Of a stretch of DNA of 59,646 nucleotides, positions 27,783 through 36,505 are shown piece by piece. How positions within the stretch are numbered: position 1 is the first letter of the stretch; each line of letters starts with the position of its first letter. The translations under genes were made by a program, and so were the position numbers. This stretch comes from Pseudoalteromonas prydzensis (GTDB taxonomy: Bacteria > Pseudomonadota > Gammaproteobacteria > Enterobacterales > Alteromonadaceae), in assembly GCF_011050055.1 (NCBI RefSeq), contig NZ_DRGM01000179.1, positions 1 through 59,646 on the forward strand, written 5' to 3'. Below the pieces are notes generated by a model that saw only the letters and a program-made list of their open reading frames with translations, was not told the origin of the DNA and searched no databases.

Positions 27783-30302
27783 TTAAAAGCTAAACGTTAC
27801 ATTCGCATAAATAAAACGGCCATCTAGGCTGTATGGTGTAAAAGAACTGTAGCTAAATATCTGATTAAAATCAGTATAGCCAATATTACTTACGGTATCT
27901 TGCGGGTATTGGTCAAACAAATTGTTAGCACCTAAAGCCAGTTTCCATTGCTCAGTTGGACGATACGCCACTTCTAAATCTGTGATCCATTTAGCAGTAA
28001 TAACTTCATCACCCTCAGCGCTACTTGAGGTATCAACCACTTCACCATAGCGTGTTGCACGAAGCGTGGTTTGTACATTTTCATAATCCCACGTTGCTGA
28101 CAAATTCCATTTATCCGCTGGAGTGCCTTTTTCAAAACGGGTGATTTCACGGCGCGCAAAATACTCGTAGTCATCACCTAGGGCTTCAAGCTCAGGTGGA
28201 TTTTCTTTTACATGGGTGACTTCAGTATCGTTAAAGTTAACTGCGGCGCTTAAGCGTAAATCACCATAGTGTTCTAAACCTAATGAATAGGTAGCAACAA
28301 TATCAACACCTTGAGTGCGAGAATCGATAGCATTGGTAAAGTAGCGCACACTTTGGGTATTAAGTTCACCGGCTTGGACTAAAATAGCTTCGACCTCCGG
28401 CCCTTGCAGATTTTCTGATAACACAATGCGATCATCAATATCAATGCGGTATGCATCTAACGTTAAGCTAAAGTTACCTTCTGTGAAGATAAAACCGGCA
28501 GTCATGTTTACAGACTGTTCAGCATCAAGTTTACGAGCCCCTAATGCTTGTGCCGCAGGTTCATCAACAGGGAATAAGCCTACTTCACTTGGAACGCCGT
28601 TTTCAAATACCGTGCTGACTGATTTATAAGCGGTTTGAGCAAGCGAGGGTGCTCTAAAACCACTGCTGATAGCACCGCGTAGTGACAGAGAGTCATTAAT
28701 ACTATAGCGACTAGCAAGTTTTGCAGTAAAAGTGCTGCCAAAGTCGCTATAGTCTTCAAATCGACCCGCAAGTACGGCGTTCCAATCTTCGGTTAAGTAA
28801 GTATCAAATTCAGCAAATAGGGCAATATTATGGCGGCTTTGATCGGTAGCACTATCCGGTGAAAAACCAGCTAAAACTTGAGCGCCACCGGCAGCAACAG
28901 GCTCGCCTTGTGCGTCAAGTACCGTTATGTACGATGCTTGCTCACCGGCTTTAATTTGATAACTTTCATGGCGATACTCAGCGCCAATAGTTACAAATAC
29001 ATCGTCGGGTAGACCAAAGTCAAAAGAGTTACTCGCATCCATATTGACTAAGTATTGCTCGTAAACGAGTGAACCGTTATCAAACTCAGTAGGGCTATCT
29101 AAACCCATAGAGGTGTTTAAGCTATTACTAACACCTAAAGCAAAGTCATTAAGACCATAGTTAGTGCTGATATCCCATGTCCAATCATTGCTTTCACCAT
29201 TGAGGCCAATAGCAAACGAGTAGTCATCTACATCGGTGTCTATTTGCGGTAAAAAGCCATCAGGGTAAACCTCGGTTAAATTACGCGAATCTTTCGCACG
29301 ACGATAAAACCCGCCTGAGTTACCTTTACGATTTGAGTAACTGGCGAAAGAGTAAAGTGATAAGTCATCACTAAAGTCGTAGCCAAGATTATAAAATAGC
29401 GCGATATCTTCAACATCGGCTTTACCAAAGCGATGATTATAACGATCAAACGTCAGCTCTTTTGGATCAAGCGCACCGTTTTCATCACGACTATACTGTT
29501 CTCGCTCATCAATACCTGAGCGGTTTGTTGGCTCGTTGTTACGGGTTTCAATTGAGATATTGATAAAGCCATTGTCGGCAAATGAAAAGCCTGCATTGGC
29601 ACTTGCAGTACGGGAAATACCGTCGCTAACGCGGCGGTCATCACCTTTAACAAAACCAAGCTTACCTTGCGAGTCGATGATTGTTTCTTTTAACTGTGCA
29701 GAGCCTGCCATTTGCGAATCATATTGACCATAGGTGTAGCTTACACTACCGCCTTCATCGGCATCTTTGAGCACAATATTGATCACCCCAGCAATGGCAT
29801 CTGAGCCATATTGAGCAGCTGCACCATCGCGTAATACTTCGACGCGTTTAATCGCAGAGGTTGGAATATTATTTAAATCAACGGCCGTAGAGCCACGGCC
29901 AACGGTGCCGCCTAAATTCAATAAAGCGCCAGAGTGACGGCGTTTACCGTTAACGAGTACTAAGGTGTGATCGGGTGCTAGGCCACGTAATACCGCAGGC
30001 TTGGCATGATCAGTGCCATCAGCAAGGGTTGCACTTGGGTAGTTAAAGCTAGGTAATTGCGCTGCAAGCACTTGGCTTATTTCAAGCTGGCCTGTGGTGG
30101 CTAAGTCGCGGCTTGTTAATAAATCAACAGGAACTGTGCTTTCAGCGATACTGCGTAAACTGCGCCTGGTTCCGGTAACGGAAATAACTTCAATATCTTG
30201 TGCTGTTGTATCAGCTGTTTGCTCCACAGCGATTGCAGTCACTGAGGTAGCCAATGTACTTGCGATGGCAAGTTGCAAAGGTAGTTTGTTAAATAGTTTC
30301 AT
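27783..30302 (-). CDS. TonB-dependent outer-membrane receptor
   Basis: 839-residue outer-membrane transporter. It has a signal peptide (1-25), a TonB-box-like IEVISVTGTR stretch (about 37-46), and a plug domain (50-190) with LRGLAPDHTLVLVNGKR and VEVLRDGAAAQYGSDAIAG. A 22-strand barrel ends in a terminal aromatic residue (VTFSF). Substrate unknown: no biosynthesis or periplasmic-binding genes lie beside it. A diguanylate cyclase lies upstream on the same strand with a 145-base gap. Confidence 0.9.
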   Translation of the reverse strand: MKLFNKLPLQLAIASTLATSVTAIAVEQTADTTAQDIEVISVTGTRRSLRSIAESTVPVDLLTSRDLATTGQLEISQVLAAQLPSFNYPSATLADGTDHAKPAVLRGLAPDHTLVLVNGKRRHSGALLNLGGTVGRGSTAVDLNNIPTSAIKRVEVLRDGAAAQYGSDAIAGVINIVLKDADEGGSVSYTYGQYDSQMAGSAQLKETIIDSQGKLGFVKGDDRRVSDGISRTASANAGFSFADNGFINISIETRNNEPTNRSGIDEREQYSRDENGALDPKELTFDRYNHRFGKADVEDIALFYNLGYDFSDDLSLYSFASYSNRKGNSGGFYRRAKDSRNLTEVYPDGFLPQIDTDVDDYSFAIGLNGESNDWTWDISTNYGLNDFALGVSNSLNTSMGLDSPTEFDNGSLVYEQYLVNMDASNSFDFGLPDDVFVTIGAEYRHESYQIKAGEQASYITVLDAQGEPVAAGGAQVLAGFSPDSATDQSRHNIALFAEFDTYLTEDWNAVLAGRFEDYSDFGSTFTAKLASRYSINDSLSLRGAISSGFRAPSLAQTAYKSVSTVFENGVPSEVGLFPVDEPAAQALGARKLDAEQSVNMTAGFIFTEGNFSLTLDAYRIDIDDRIVLSENLQGPEVEAILVQAGELNTQSVRYFTNAIDSRTQGVDIVATYSLGLEHYGDLRLSAAVNFNDTEVTHVKENPPELEALGDDYEYFARREITRFEKGTPADKWNLSATWDYENVQTTLRATRYGEVVDTSSSAEGDEVITAKWITDLEVAYRPTEQWKLALGANNLFDQYPQDTVSNIGYTDFNQIFSYSSFTPYSLDGRFIYANVTFSF

Positions 30303-30447
30303 TGTTGATCCCGTGTTGTTGTCATACTTTTACGTAGTGTATAAAGCGTATTGGGAACAAACAAATAACATTAAAGTATAGTATATGTGTAACTAAAGGT
30401 ATTTGTTAATATTGGTGGTTTCTTGTTAGTAAAGTGTTTGTTTATGC

Positions 30448-31443
30448 TTATGAGCTGACGCTGATTTTATTTCTGCCATCAGTTTTTGCTCTGTATAGCG
30501 CTGTATCGGCTGCGCATATAAGTGCTTCACAGGTACGATATTGATTATTAAATTCACAGGCAATACCTTGGCTAACACTAATCTTAACTTCTGGCGGTAA
30601 GCCAATATCTGTAAATGTCATGGCATTTATTTGTTGTTGAATATGTCTGGCAACAACGGTGGCACTGTCGCGATTGCAACGTGGCAGAATAACTGCGAAT
30701 TCTTCACCGCCATATCTAGCAGCAAGACAATCCCTTGATGGTACACATTGTAAAATAACCTTGGCTATTTTTTGTAAGCACTTATCGCCTTTAATATGGC
30801 CGTAGGTATCATTAAATTTTTTAAAGTGATCAACATCAATTAATATACTACTCAATGGTTGGTGGCTTTGAATACTTTCTTGCCAGTATTGTTTTAATGA
30901 TTCATCTAGCGTGAAGCGGTTAGCAAGTCCGGTTAAATGATCTGTAGATGCTTGTACTTTTAGTTTGTTATATATTGCTTTATGTATACTTAAATCATGT
31001 AATATACATACATACAGTTTTTGCGCAGACGCAATACTTGCTGGCATATTAGAAATTGATAAGTCGGCCTCAATTATATTGCCATCCGCTTTATTTATTT
31101 TTACTTCATTAGGACCAAAGTTAAGGCGAGTATCTTTTATATCTAACCAGTTTAGTAACGTATACATGTATTTATCACGGTCAGTTTGGTGTAAAAACTG
31201 TAGTAAGCTTTGCCCAATTAATGATTGTTGAGAGTCCCCCAAAAACTGTGCAGCCATTGGATTAACAAACTCAAACGTGCCTTGCTCATCGATAACAAAA
31301 ATGCCTTCGGCGGTACCATTAAACAGTTCAATCAAGGCACCAAACTGTAAGTGAGAAAGACAGGCTGAAAGGGTTTTACCAATAGCAACTGATTGCTTAT
31401 TTGCACTAAGTATTTGGTTATTGTTAGTTGTTTGCTTAGACAC
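30448..31443 (-). CDS. PAS-GGDEF diguanylate cyclase
   Basis: Cytosolic c-di-GMP synthase of 331 residues. A PAS domain (about 38-155, GIFVIDEQGTFEFVNPMAAQ) is followed by a GGDEF domain (about 170-328) with intact active site RYGGEEFAVILPR. The product-inhibition I-site (RxxD) is not in the expected register: the residues before the active site read PSRDCLAARY. GTG start with AAAGGA upstream. No membrane segment is present. Confidence 0.9.
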   Translation of the reverse strand: MSKQTTNNNQILSANKQSVAIGKTLSACLSHLQFGALIELFNGTAEGIFVIDEQGTFEFVNPMAAQFLGDSQQSLIGQSLLQFLHQTDRDKYMYTLLNWLDIKDTRLNFGPNEVKINKADGNIIEADLSISNMPASIASAQKLYVCILHDLSIHKAIYNKLKVQASTDHLTGLANRFTLDESLKQYWQESIQSHQPLSSILIDVDHFKKFNDTYGHIKGDKCLQKIAKVILQCVPSRDCLAARYGGEEFAVILPRCNRDSATVVARHIQQQINAMTFTDIGLPPEVKISVSQGIACEFNNQYRTCEALICAADTALYRAKTDGRNKISVSS

Positions 31444-31565
31444 GTTTAATCCTTTACGCTTTGCTATACGTTTTTGGTGTCTATAAATTTACTTAAAAAA
31501 GTGCAAATAAACCTTCTGGTAACCTTCTGTTTTTAAGTTTTTGATTTTTATTGTTTTATTTTGAA

Positions 31566-31595
31566 TTTACACAGGTTTTAACTAACCTGTGTAAA
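31566..31595 (-). terminator. Hairpin downstream of a gene remnant
   Basis: 12-bp stem TTTACACAGGTT / AACCTGTGTAAA with loop TTAACT, about 25 bases after the remnant's stop codon. It has no clear T-run. Confidence 0.45.
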
Positions 31596-31619
31596 GTATT
31601 CGGGCGTTCTTAGCCTGCT

Positions 31620-31835
31620 TTAGTTAGGTTTTTTGTTATTCTCAACTTGCAGGTCGGCGCTTAAGCCTAACTCACGCAGATCAAACCTTGCTTGTTTTAC
31701 TGTTGGCTCTTGCGTTAATTGTTGCACTAGTTGCTGAAGATTATCAGCGGCAGTTGTTACAACAACAATATCGCCTACGCGGTGTTTTAGCTGCAAGTCA
31801 TAACGTGTTGCCAGGTTGGTAAAATAAGTTCTTCC
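31620..31835 (-). pseudogene. C-terminal remnant of a lost gene
   Basis: A 71-codon open stretch bounded upstream by an in-frame TAG. It has no ATG or ribosome site, yet the residues look protein-like (DIVVVTTAADNLQQLVQQL, then EPTVKQARFDLREL), suggesting a beta-alpha-beta unit. I do not recognise the family. It sits directly downstream of the STAND-regulator operon terminator, so a third gene of that locus may have been deleted. It could also be a chance ORF. Confidence 0.4.
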
Positions 31836-31886
31836 CTATATAACGTTATTTAGTAATGAGTGGCGTTAAGGTGTTTTGTTTATAAA

Positions 31887-31921
31887 AAATTGCACAGGAA
31901 TAAATCAGCCCTGTGCAATTT
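31887..31921 (-). terminator. Terminator of the STAND-regulator operon
   Basis: 12-bp stem AAATTGCACAGG / CCTGTGCAATTT with an 11-base loop, followed on the minus strand by TTTTTTATAAAC, 27 bases after the 31948 stop. Confidence 0.8.
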
Positions 31922-31947
31922 AAAAATCAATAATTAAGCGTTGTTAA

Positions 31948-32325
31948 TTAAAGTTCTTTTTCATTCTTAATTTGAGGATCTGCGCTTTCATAGGCTTTGC
32001 CATTACATTCAACATTAAATATTAAACACGCTGTGCCTGGGTTTTCAGCGGTGTCAGTGATGGTGATTGCTTGGTGGTTATCGCTTAGTTTATGACTGAA
32101 GTCTTGAGCACAAGTGCCTACTTTGTCAGTGATTGTCGCCCCTGTGAAAAAAAAGCCTTGTTTAACTGTCAATGGATCTAACGTGTAAGTACCGGCGGTT
32201 TCGGTTCTTACCATACCGCCGCCAGTAACGTCTTTGCCATTTTTTTTGTAGCTAAAAATAGCCTCTTTTTTATCGTTAAGTTCAATATGTACTTGAAAGT
32301 CGACTTTTTCTAAGGTAATTGTCAT
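31948..32325 (-). CDS. Small beta-rich protein paired with the STAND regulator
   Basis: 125 residues, family not recognised with confidence. No signal peptide and no membrane segment. Predicted mostly beta-strand (ITLEKVDFQVHIELND, GTYTLDPLTVKQGFFF), with two cysteines late in the chain (GTACLIFNVEC). TTTCCTTTG on the plus strand gives a AAAGGAAA ribosome site. It lies 22 bases after the 1084-residue STAND protein and ahead of a shared terminator, so it is co-transcribed and may be its target, partner or sensor. Function is not inferable. Confidence 0.65.
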   Translation of the reverse strand: MTITLEKVDFQVHIELNDKKEAIFSYKKNGKDVTGGGMVRTETAGTYTLDPLTVKQGFFFTGATITDKVGTCAQDFSHKLSDNHQAITITDTAENPGTACLIFNVECNGKAYESADPQIKNEKEL

Positions 32326-32347
32326 GTTATTTCCTTTGTATTTAGGG

Positions 32348-35300
32348 TTATAGTGAAAAATTAGTAATACCTAAGTTAATTAGGCTTGTTTTGATTTCTG
32401 ATATCTCGTTTTCTCTGTTTAAGCAGGTGTAAGCTTGAACTAGCGGATAAGTTATTTTTACGCTTTGGGTTGTGTTTACTTTTTCAGAAATGCTTTCAAT
32501 AGTTTTTAAACAAAATTTAGCTCGCAGTTTATTCGTTGCAGCTAATTTTGCTTTAATTAAATTTATCCGTGTAAGTATTAAGCCATCCCTTATTTTCACT
32601 TGATTGGCTATGTGCAGTTTATAATTTTCATCATTCTCAAGTATCGTTAATAACTGTAGAGCTTTAAGCGGTGAATTTCTATCAATAAAATAGTGAATGA
32701 GGCTTGCTTGTGTATTTATGGTAAATGTATCTTCAAAACCTTGATTTTCAATAAAGTTAATAATTTCACTCACTCGTTCATTAATATTTTTATCACCTGA
32801 AAGCATCAATTGATACGCTAAAAAGCGATAGTAAGAAAGTTGAAATTTGTTGTTTTTTGGATCCTGTAATCGAGCGTTATTAATTGTAGTAGTGGCTTTC
32901 TGTGCTTTATTGTAGGCGCGTAGTTTACTAGGTAGGTAGCTCAAAAGGTAGCTTTGTTGCATATAATTATGGGCTAAGTCATTAAATAAACTAGCGTCAT
33001 TTGGGTAGTTAATAAGCATATTATTTAATTCTTTCGATGCACTTTCTAACATAGTTAATGCGGCATTAAAATTACCTAAGTTCTCTTCATTTTTTGCTAA
33101 CCAGCTTATGGTATCTGCTCTGTCTCTTAATAAATTTTTGTTATTGGGTTGCAGCTCAAGGGCTTTATTTTTGAGTGCGAGCGACTCTGTAAAGCGTTGT
33201 TTCGCGCCAGTGTAGTTAAATTGCTCTAAATACAATGAGCCCAATGAGTTATGTGAATATGACAGCTCCATAATCGTATTAAAATCATTCGGTGCTAATG
33301 AATACATTTTCTCGCTGTAGGCATGATATTTTTTTAATAATGGCTCGGCAGCAGCGTAATTACTTTTATCATAATGAAGCTGGCCGAGCCAAAAGGCATT
33401 GGCACCGGCAAGGGTTAATAGTTCTAGATTGTCTGGCTGTATTTTTAATAATGTTTCAAGGCGAGTGCGGGCGTTTTCAAAGGCGGTGAAAGCTTCGTCG
33501 GTTTTGCCGCGGGAATAGGCCACTTCCCCCATAGCCTCAAGAGTTTGTGCGTACTGAAAGCGGTTGTTAAATTCGGCTTTTTGGTCTGTAAAGCTAAAGA
33601 GAGAGTTGCCCTCATCAGCTTGATTAGTAAAATACTCCAGCGCTTTATTGCTAATACCATCGAGCAAATCCATACGTTTAACGCTACGCAGTTTATCGGC
33701 AAATTCACCCACCATAAAACCGAGTAGGCCCTCTGCTTCTAAGCGTTTTTGTTGGGCTATTTGCTCGGCATGGTAACTGCGCACGCTCATAAAGCTGGCT
33801 ATAAAACTGAGTAAAATAAGCGCGACAGCGGTGGCTTGTAACACTGTTTTTTTGCGTTTTGCTCGGCTGTTTGATGCCTTTATTAAACTCAGCTCAGCAG
33901 ATGAGAGGCTAAACATAGCGTTATTAGCTAGGCTTTGCGCTTCTTGTAACGGCTTGCCTTGGGCTAGTAAAAAGTCGGCATGTTTTTGCTCGTTTAACCA
34001 ACGCTCGGTTGCGATTTGTAAGCGACTTTTAATGGCTAAACTTTGTTGATGTTCACTTACCCACGCTATCGCGCGTTGCCAGTGACGCAGTAGCGCCTCG
34101 TGGGCTAAACTAAAACAGGCTTGTTCATTTTTAAGATGTGATACAAATAAGCGATTGTCGACCATGGCCTGTACCAGCTGTGTTTGCGCTGGATTGTTAA
34201 GTTCATTCCAGCGAGCAGCTCTGCTAGTTAAAGTTTCGCCGTCTGCATTTAAGGTAATAAGTTTTGATAAAATAAAGTTCAGCTGAGCTTGTTGTTTGTC
34301 AGGTAACTGGCTAAAGACTTGTTCGGCTTTTTTACCGATCGCGCCTTCAATACCGCCCAAGGCTTGGTATTCAGATACCAGTAGTTCATCGTTTTCGCTG
34401 CGTTGAATGTAAAGCTGCTGCAAAGTGTATTGCAACATTGGCAGGGCATCGGGATTATTGGCGGTGTCGTTACAGAGCATTTCATCCAGTGGTGTTTGGT
34501 GCTCAGGGTCAAGCTGCCAGTTAAGCCCAGCGGCTAAGGCTGGTAAGCGGATCATTTGCTTTAATTCAGAGCGAGTTGGCGGCAGTAAGTCAAAATGGGC
34601 GCCATTGGCTTTACCAGCCATTAAACTTGGTTGATTGACCACTTGCGGGTAAAAGTCATTACGACAGGCGCTAAAAATAATCATGCAGCCGCTGGTAGCG
34701 AGTTGCTCAATAACCGTTAAAAAGTTGCTGCGCTCTTGCTCGCTAAATACCGGCGACGACAGTAATACTTCAAGGCGGTCGATAAATAAAAATAAATACG
34801 CTTTTATATGGGTTGTTTGGCTTTGCTTTAAAGCGGTTTGGCAACGCTCAATAACTTGCTCAGGCGCTGAGAGTAATAACTCACTGAGGGAGTCGGCACT
34901 GATATTCGTTAAAACTGGCGCATCGTTGATTTCTAAATCAAGCAAAGTAGAGGCTAGATCGAGTATTAACCGTTCTTTACTTACGTCTGCAAAGTCGAGC
35001 AAGCAGTAAGACTCAGCGCGAAAACCATCAAAGCCTGCTTCACTCATTAGTGCAGGTAATACACCAGCATTGACCAGTGATGACTTACCAGAGCCACTGG
35101 AGCCGAGCAATAAGCAAAATGCGCGGCCATAATTAATTTGCGCAGATACGCGTTGTAATAGTGTGTTTATTTGTTTGCTGCGGCCAAAAAACACCGCAGC
35201 TTCATTGGCGGAAAACGCGCTTAAGCCAACAAATGGCGAATCACCTTGCCACTTACTATGGCTGGCTTTTTGTTCGTCATCGAGAGGGAGCGCTATGTTG

Positions 35301-35602
35301 GCGATAACGCGGTAGCCGCGCTTGCGGATTGTCTCTATGTATTGCGGATCACTGGCTTTGTCGTCAAATGCTTTACGTAATTGCGTGATGACTTTGTGTA
35401 GGGGATTATCGCCCACTGCAACAGTGCGCCAACAGTGGTTAAGGATCTCTTCACTGCTAACTAACTCTCCTTGTTTTTCGCATAATAACAATAAAACATC
35501 CATCGCTTTGGGCTCAAGTTGTTTGACTTGCGTGCCTCGTCGTAAGCTATTGGTGGCAGGTGTTACTTGCCATTCACCGACAAAGAAAACAGGTTTACTC
35601 AT
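32348..35602 (-). CDS. Winged-helix / STAND NTPase / TPR regulator with a membrane segment
   Basis: 1084 residues. Domain order: OmpR/CadC-type winged helix (about 5-102, ending RKRGYRVIANIAL), a STAND NTPase (about 122-560) opening SPFVGLSAF and FFGRSKQINTLL with Walker A GSSGSGKSS at 167-175 and a Walker B-like YLFLFIDRLEVLL near 270, a hydrophobic segment (about 585-602), then TPR-like repeats to the end. DNA-binding, switch and sensor parts in one chain fit a signal-dependent transcription regulator anchored in the inner membrane. Its most likely targets are its own operon and the divergent pair. Defence-type STAND proteins share the NTPase and repeat parts but carry other effectors. Confidence 0.82.
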   Translation of the reverse strand: MSKPVFFVGEWQVTPATNSLRRGTQVKQLEPKAMDVLLLLCEKQGELVSSEEILNHCWRTVAVGDNPLHKVITQLRKAFDDKASDPQYIETIRKRGYRVIANIALPLDDEQKASHSKWQGDSPFVGLSAFSANEAAVFFGRSKQINTLLQRVSAQINYGRAFCLLLGSSGSGKSSLVNAGVLPALMSEAGFDGFRAESYCLLDFADVSKERLILDLASTLLDLEINDAPVLTNISADSLSELLLSAPEQVIERCQTALKQSQTTHIKAYLFLFIDRLEVLLSSPVFSEQERSNFLTVIEQLATSGCMIIFSACRNDFYPQVVNQPSLMAGKANGAHFDLLPPTRSELKQMIRLPALAAGLNWQLDPEHQTPLDEMLCNDTANNPDALPMLQYTLQQLYIQRSENDELLVSEYQALGGIEGAIGKKAEQVFSQLPDKQQAQLNFILSKLITLNADGETLTSRAARWNELNNPAQTQLVQAMVDNRLFVSHLKNEQACFSLAHEALLRHWQRAIAWVSEHQQSLAIKSRLQIATERWLNEQKHADFLLAQGKPLQEAQSLANNAMFSLSSAELSLIKASNSRAKRKKTVLQATAVALILLSFIASFMSVRSYHAEQIAQQKRLEAEGLLGFMVGEFADKLRSVKRMDLLDGISNKALEYFTNQADEGNSLFSFTDQKAEFNNRFQYAQTLEAMGEVAYSRGKTDEAFTAFENARTRLETLLKIQPDNLELLTLAGANAFWLGQLHYDKSNYAAAEPLLKKYHAYSEKMYSLAPNDFNTIMELSYSHNSLGSLYLEQFNYTGAKQRFTESLALKNKALELQPNNKNLLRDRADTISWLAKNEENLGNFNAALTMLESASKELNNMLINYPNDASLFNDLAHNYMQQSYLLSYLPSKLRAYNKAQKATTTINNARLQDPKNNKFQLSYYRFLAYQLMLSGDKNINERVSEIINFIENQGFEDTFTINTQASLIHYFIDRNSPLKALQLLTILENDENYKLHIANQVKIRDGLILTRINLIKAKLAATNKLRAKFCLKTIESISEKVNTTQSVKITYPLVQAYTCLNRENEISEIKTSLINLGITNFSL

Positions 35603-35770
35603 GCAGGGCTCATCATTGTTATTGTTAAAATTGAGATTACTTCAACAGGTTTTTTTATCCTACTGCAAGCAATAAATTAATACAATATTCTGAGTTAAAT
35701 GTTAAAAAGCTTCATTAAACAGTTACAGTACAAGCGGTGTCTTATTTACGTTACTTTATGTAAAGCTTGC

Positions 35771-35820
35771 TTGACTTTATTGTGAGCCTCAATAATACTT
35801 AGTCAAGTTTACTTGACTAA
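35771..35820 (+). promoter_or_regulatory. Promoter and palindromic operator of the membrane-protein/XRE pair
   Basis: -35 TTGACT (35771-35776), 16-base spacer, -10 TAATAC (35793-35798). Directly behind lies a perfect inverted repeat, half-site TTAGTCAAGT at 35799-35808 and its complement at 35811-35820, covering the likely transcription start. This is the expected geometry for autorepression by the XRE protein encoded second in the operon. Confidence 0.75.
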
Positions 35821-35832
35821 AAAGGCGAGAGC

Positions 35833-36267
35833 ATGAAACAACAAACAGGATTAACATTCAAACAACGTAACAAACTAAACACAGTTTATTTAGCAAAGTG
35901 GACTCTGGCATGGGTTTTAACTTTGGCGCTTGCGTCATTCGGGCCATTGTTGCTGTGGGGCGAGCAGAATACGCTACTTAGTATAGTGGCAATTATGGTC
36001 AATGTTTGCGCAGGTATTATGATGATTATGGCAAATAAACGCCATTTAGCTGGCTTAGATGAATTGCAGCAACGGTTACATTTAAATGCGATGGCGATTA
36101 CCTTAGGAGGGAGTTTAGTATTTGGTTTAGCATACTCGGTATTACAAACCAGCGGGGTAATTTCGTTTCGACAAGGGATTTCCCATTTAGTGATGTTTAT
36201 GGGGATAACTTATTTAGTGTGTGTCGTAGTGATGAATAAACAACTTGGCGCTGAGGACGAAGAATGA
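35833..36267 (+). CDS. Small integral membrane protein partnered with an XRE regulator
   Basis: 144 residues with four predicted membrane helices (about 20-38, 43-62, 82-100, 110-128). A short cytosolic loop HLAGLDELQQRLHLNAMAI lies between helices 2 and 3. Function unknown. It overlaps the regulator gene by 4 bases (ATGA), a two-gene arrangement seen widely for DUF-type membrane proteins with small HTH partners. Confidence 0.75.
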   Translation: MKQQTGLTFKQRNKLNTVYLAKWTLAWVLTLALASFGPLLLWGEQNTLLSIVAIMVNVCAGIMMIMANKRHLAGLDELQQRLHLNAMAITLGGSLVFGLAYSVLQTSGVISFRQGISHLVMFMGITYLVCVVVMNKQLGAEDEE

Positions 36268-36461
36268 AAAACCGCCTTAAAGTATTGCGCGCGGAGCATG
36301 ACCTTACTCAGGCAAAATTAGCGGAGCTACTTGATGTATCAAGGCAAACGGTGAATGCTATCGAAAAAGGCAAGTTTGATCCTAGTTTGCCTTTAGCGTT
36401 TAAAGCTGCTCGGTTATTTAAATTAAAAATTGAAGATATTTTTCAAGATGAACAAGTATAA
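36264..36461 (+). CDS. XRE/Cro-family HTH regulator
   Basis: 65 residues, almost entirely one helix-turn-helix domain: LTQAKLAELLDVSRQTVNAI contains the turn and recognition helix, followed by EKGKFDPSLPLAFKAARLF. This matches the short YgzD/Cro-like group encoded with membrane proteins. Probably binds the palindrome at 35799-35820. Confidence 0.9.
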   Translation: MKNRLKVLRAEHDLTQAKLAELLDVSRQTVNAIEKGKFDPSLPLAFKAARLFKLKIEDIFQDEQV

Positions 36462-36465
36462 ATTT

Positions 36466-36498
36466 GACTCTCTGTGCACTTAAAGTGCACAGAGAGTC
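36466..36498. terminator. Long hairpin between convergent genes
   Basis: 15-bp perfect stem (half-site GACTCTCTGTGCACT) with loop TAA between the XRE gene (+) and the MFS gene (-). No long T-run on either side. Confidence 0.6.
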
Positions 36499-36505
36499 GT
36501 GTTGT

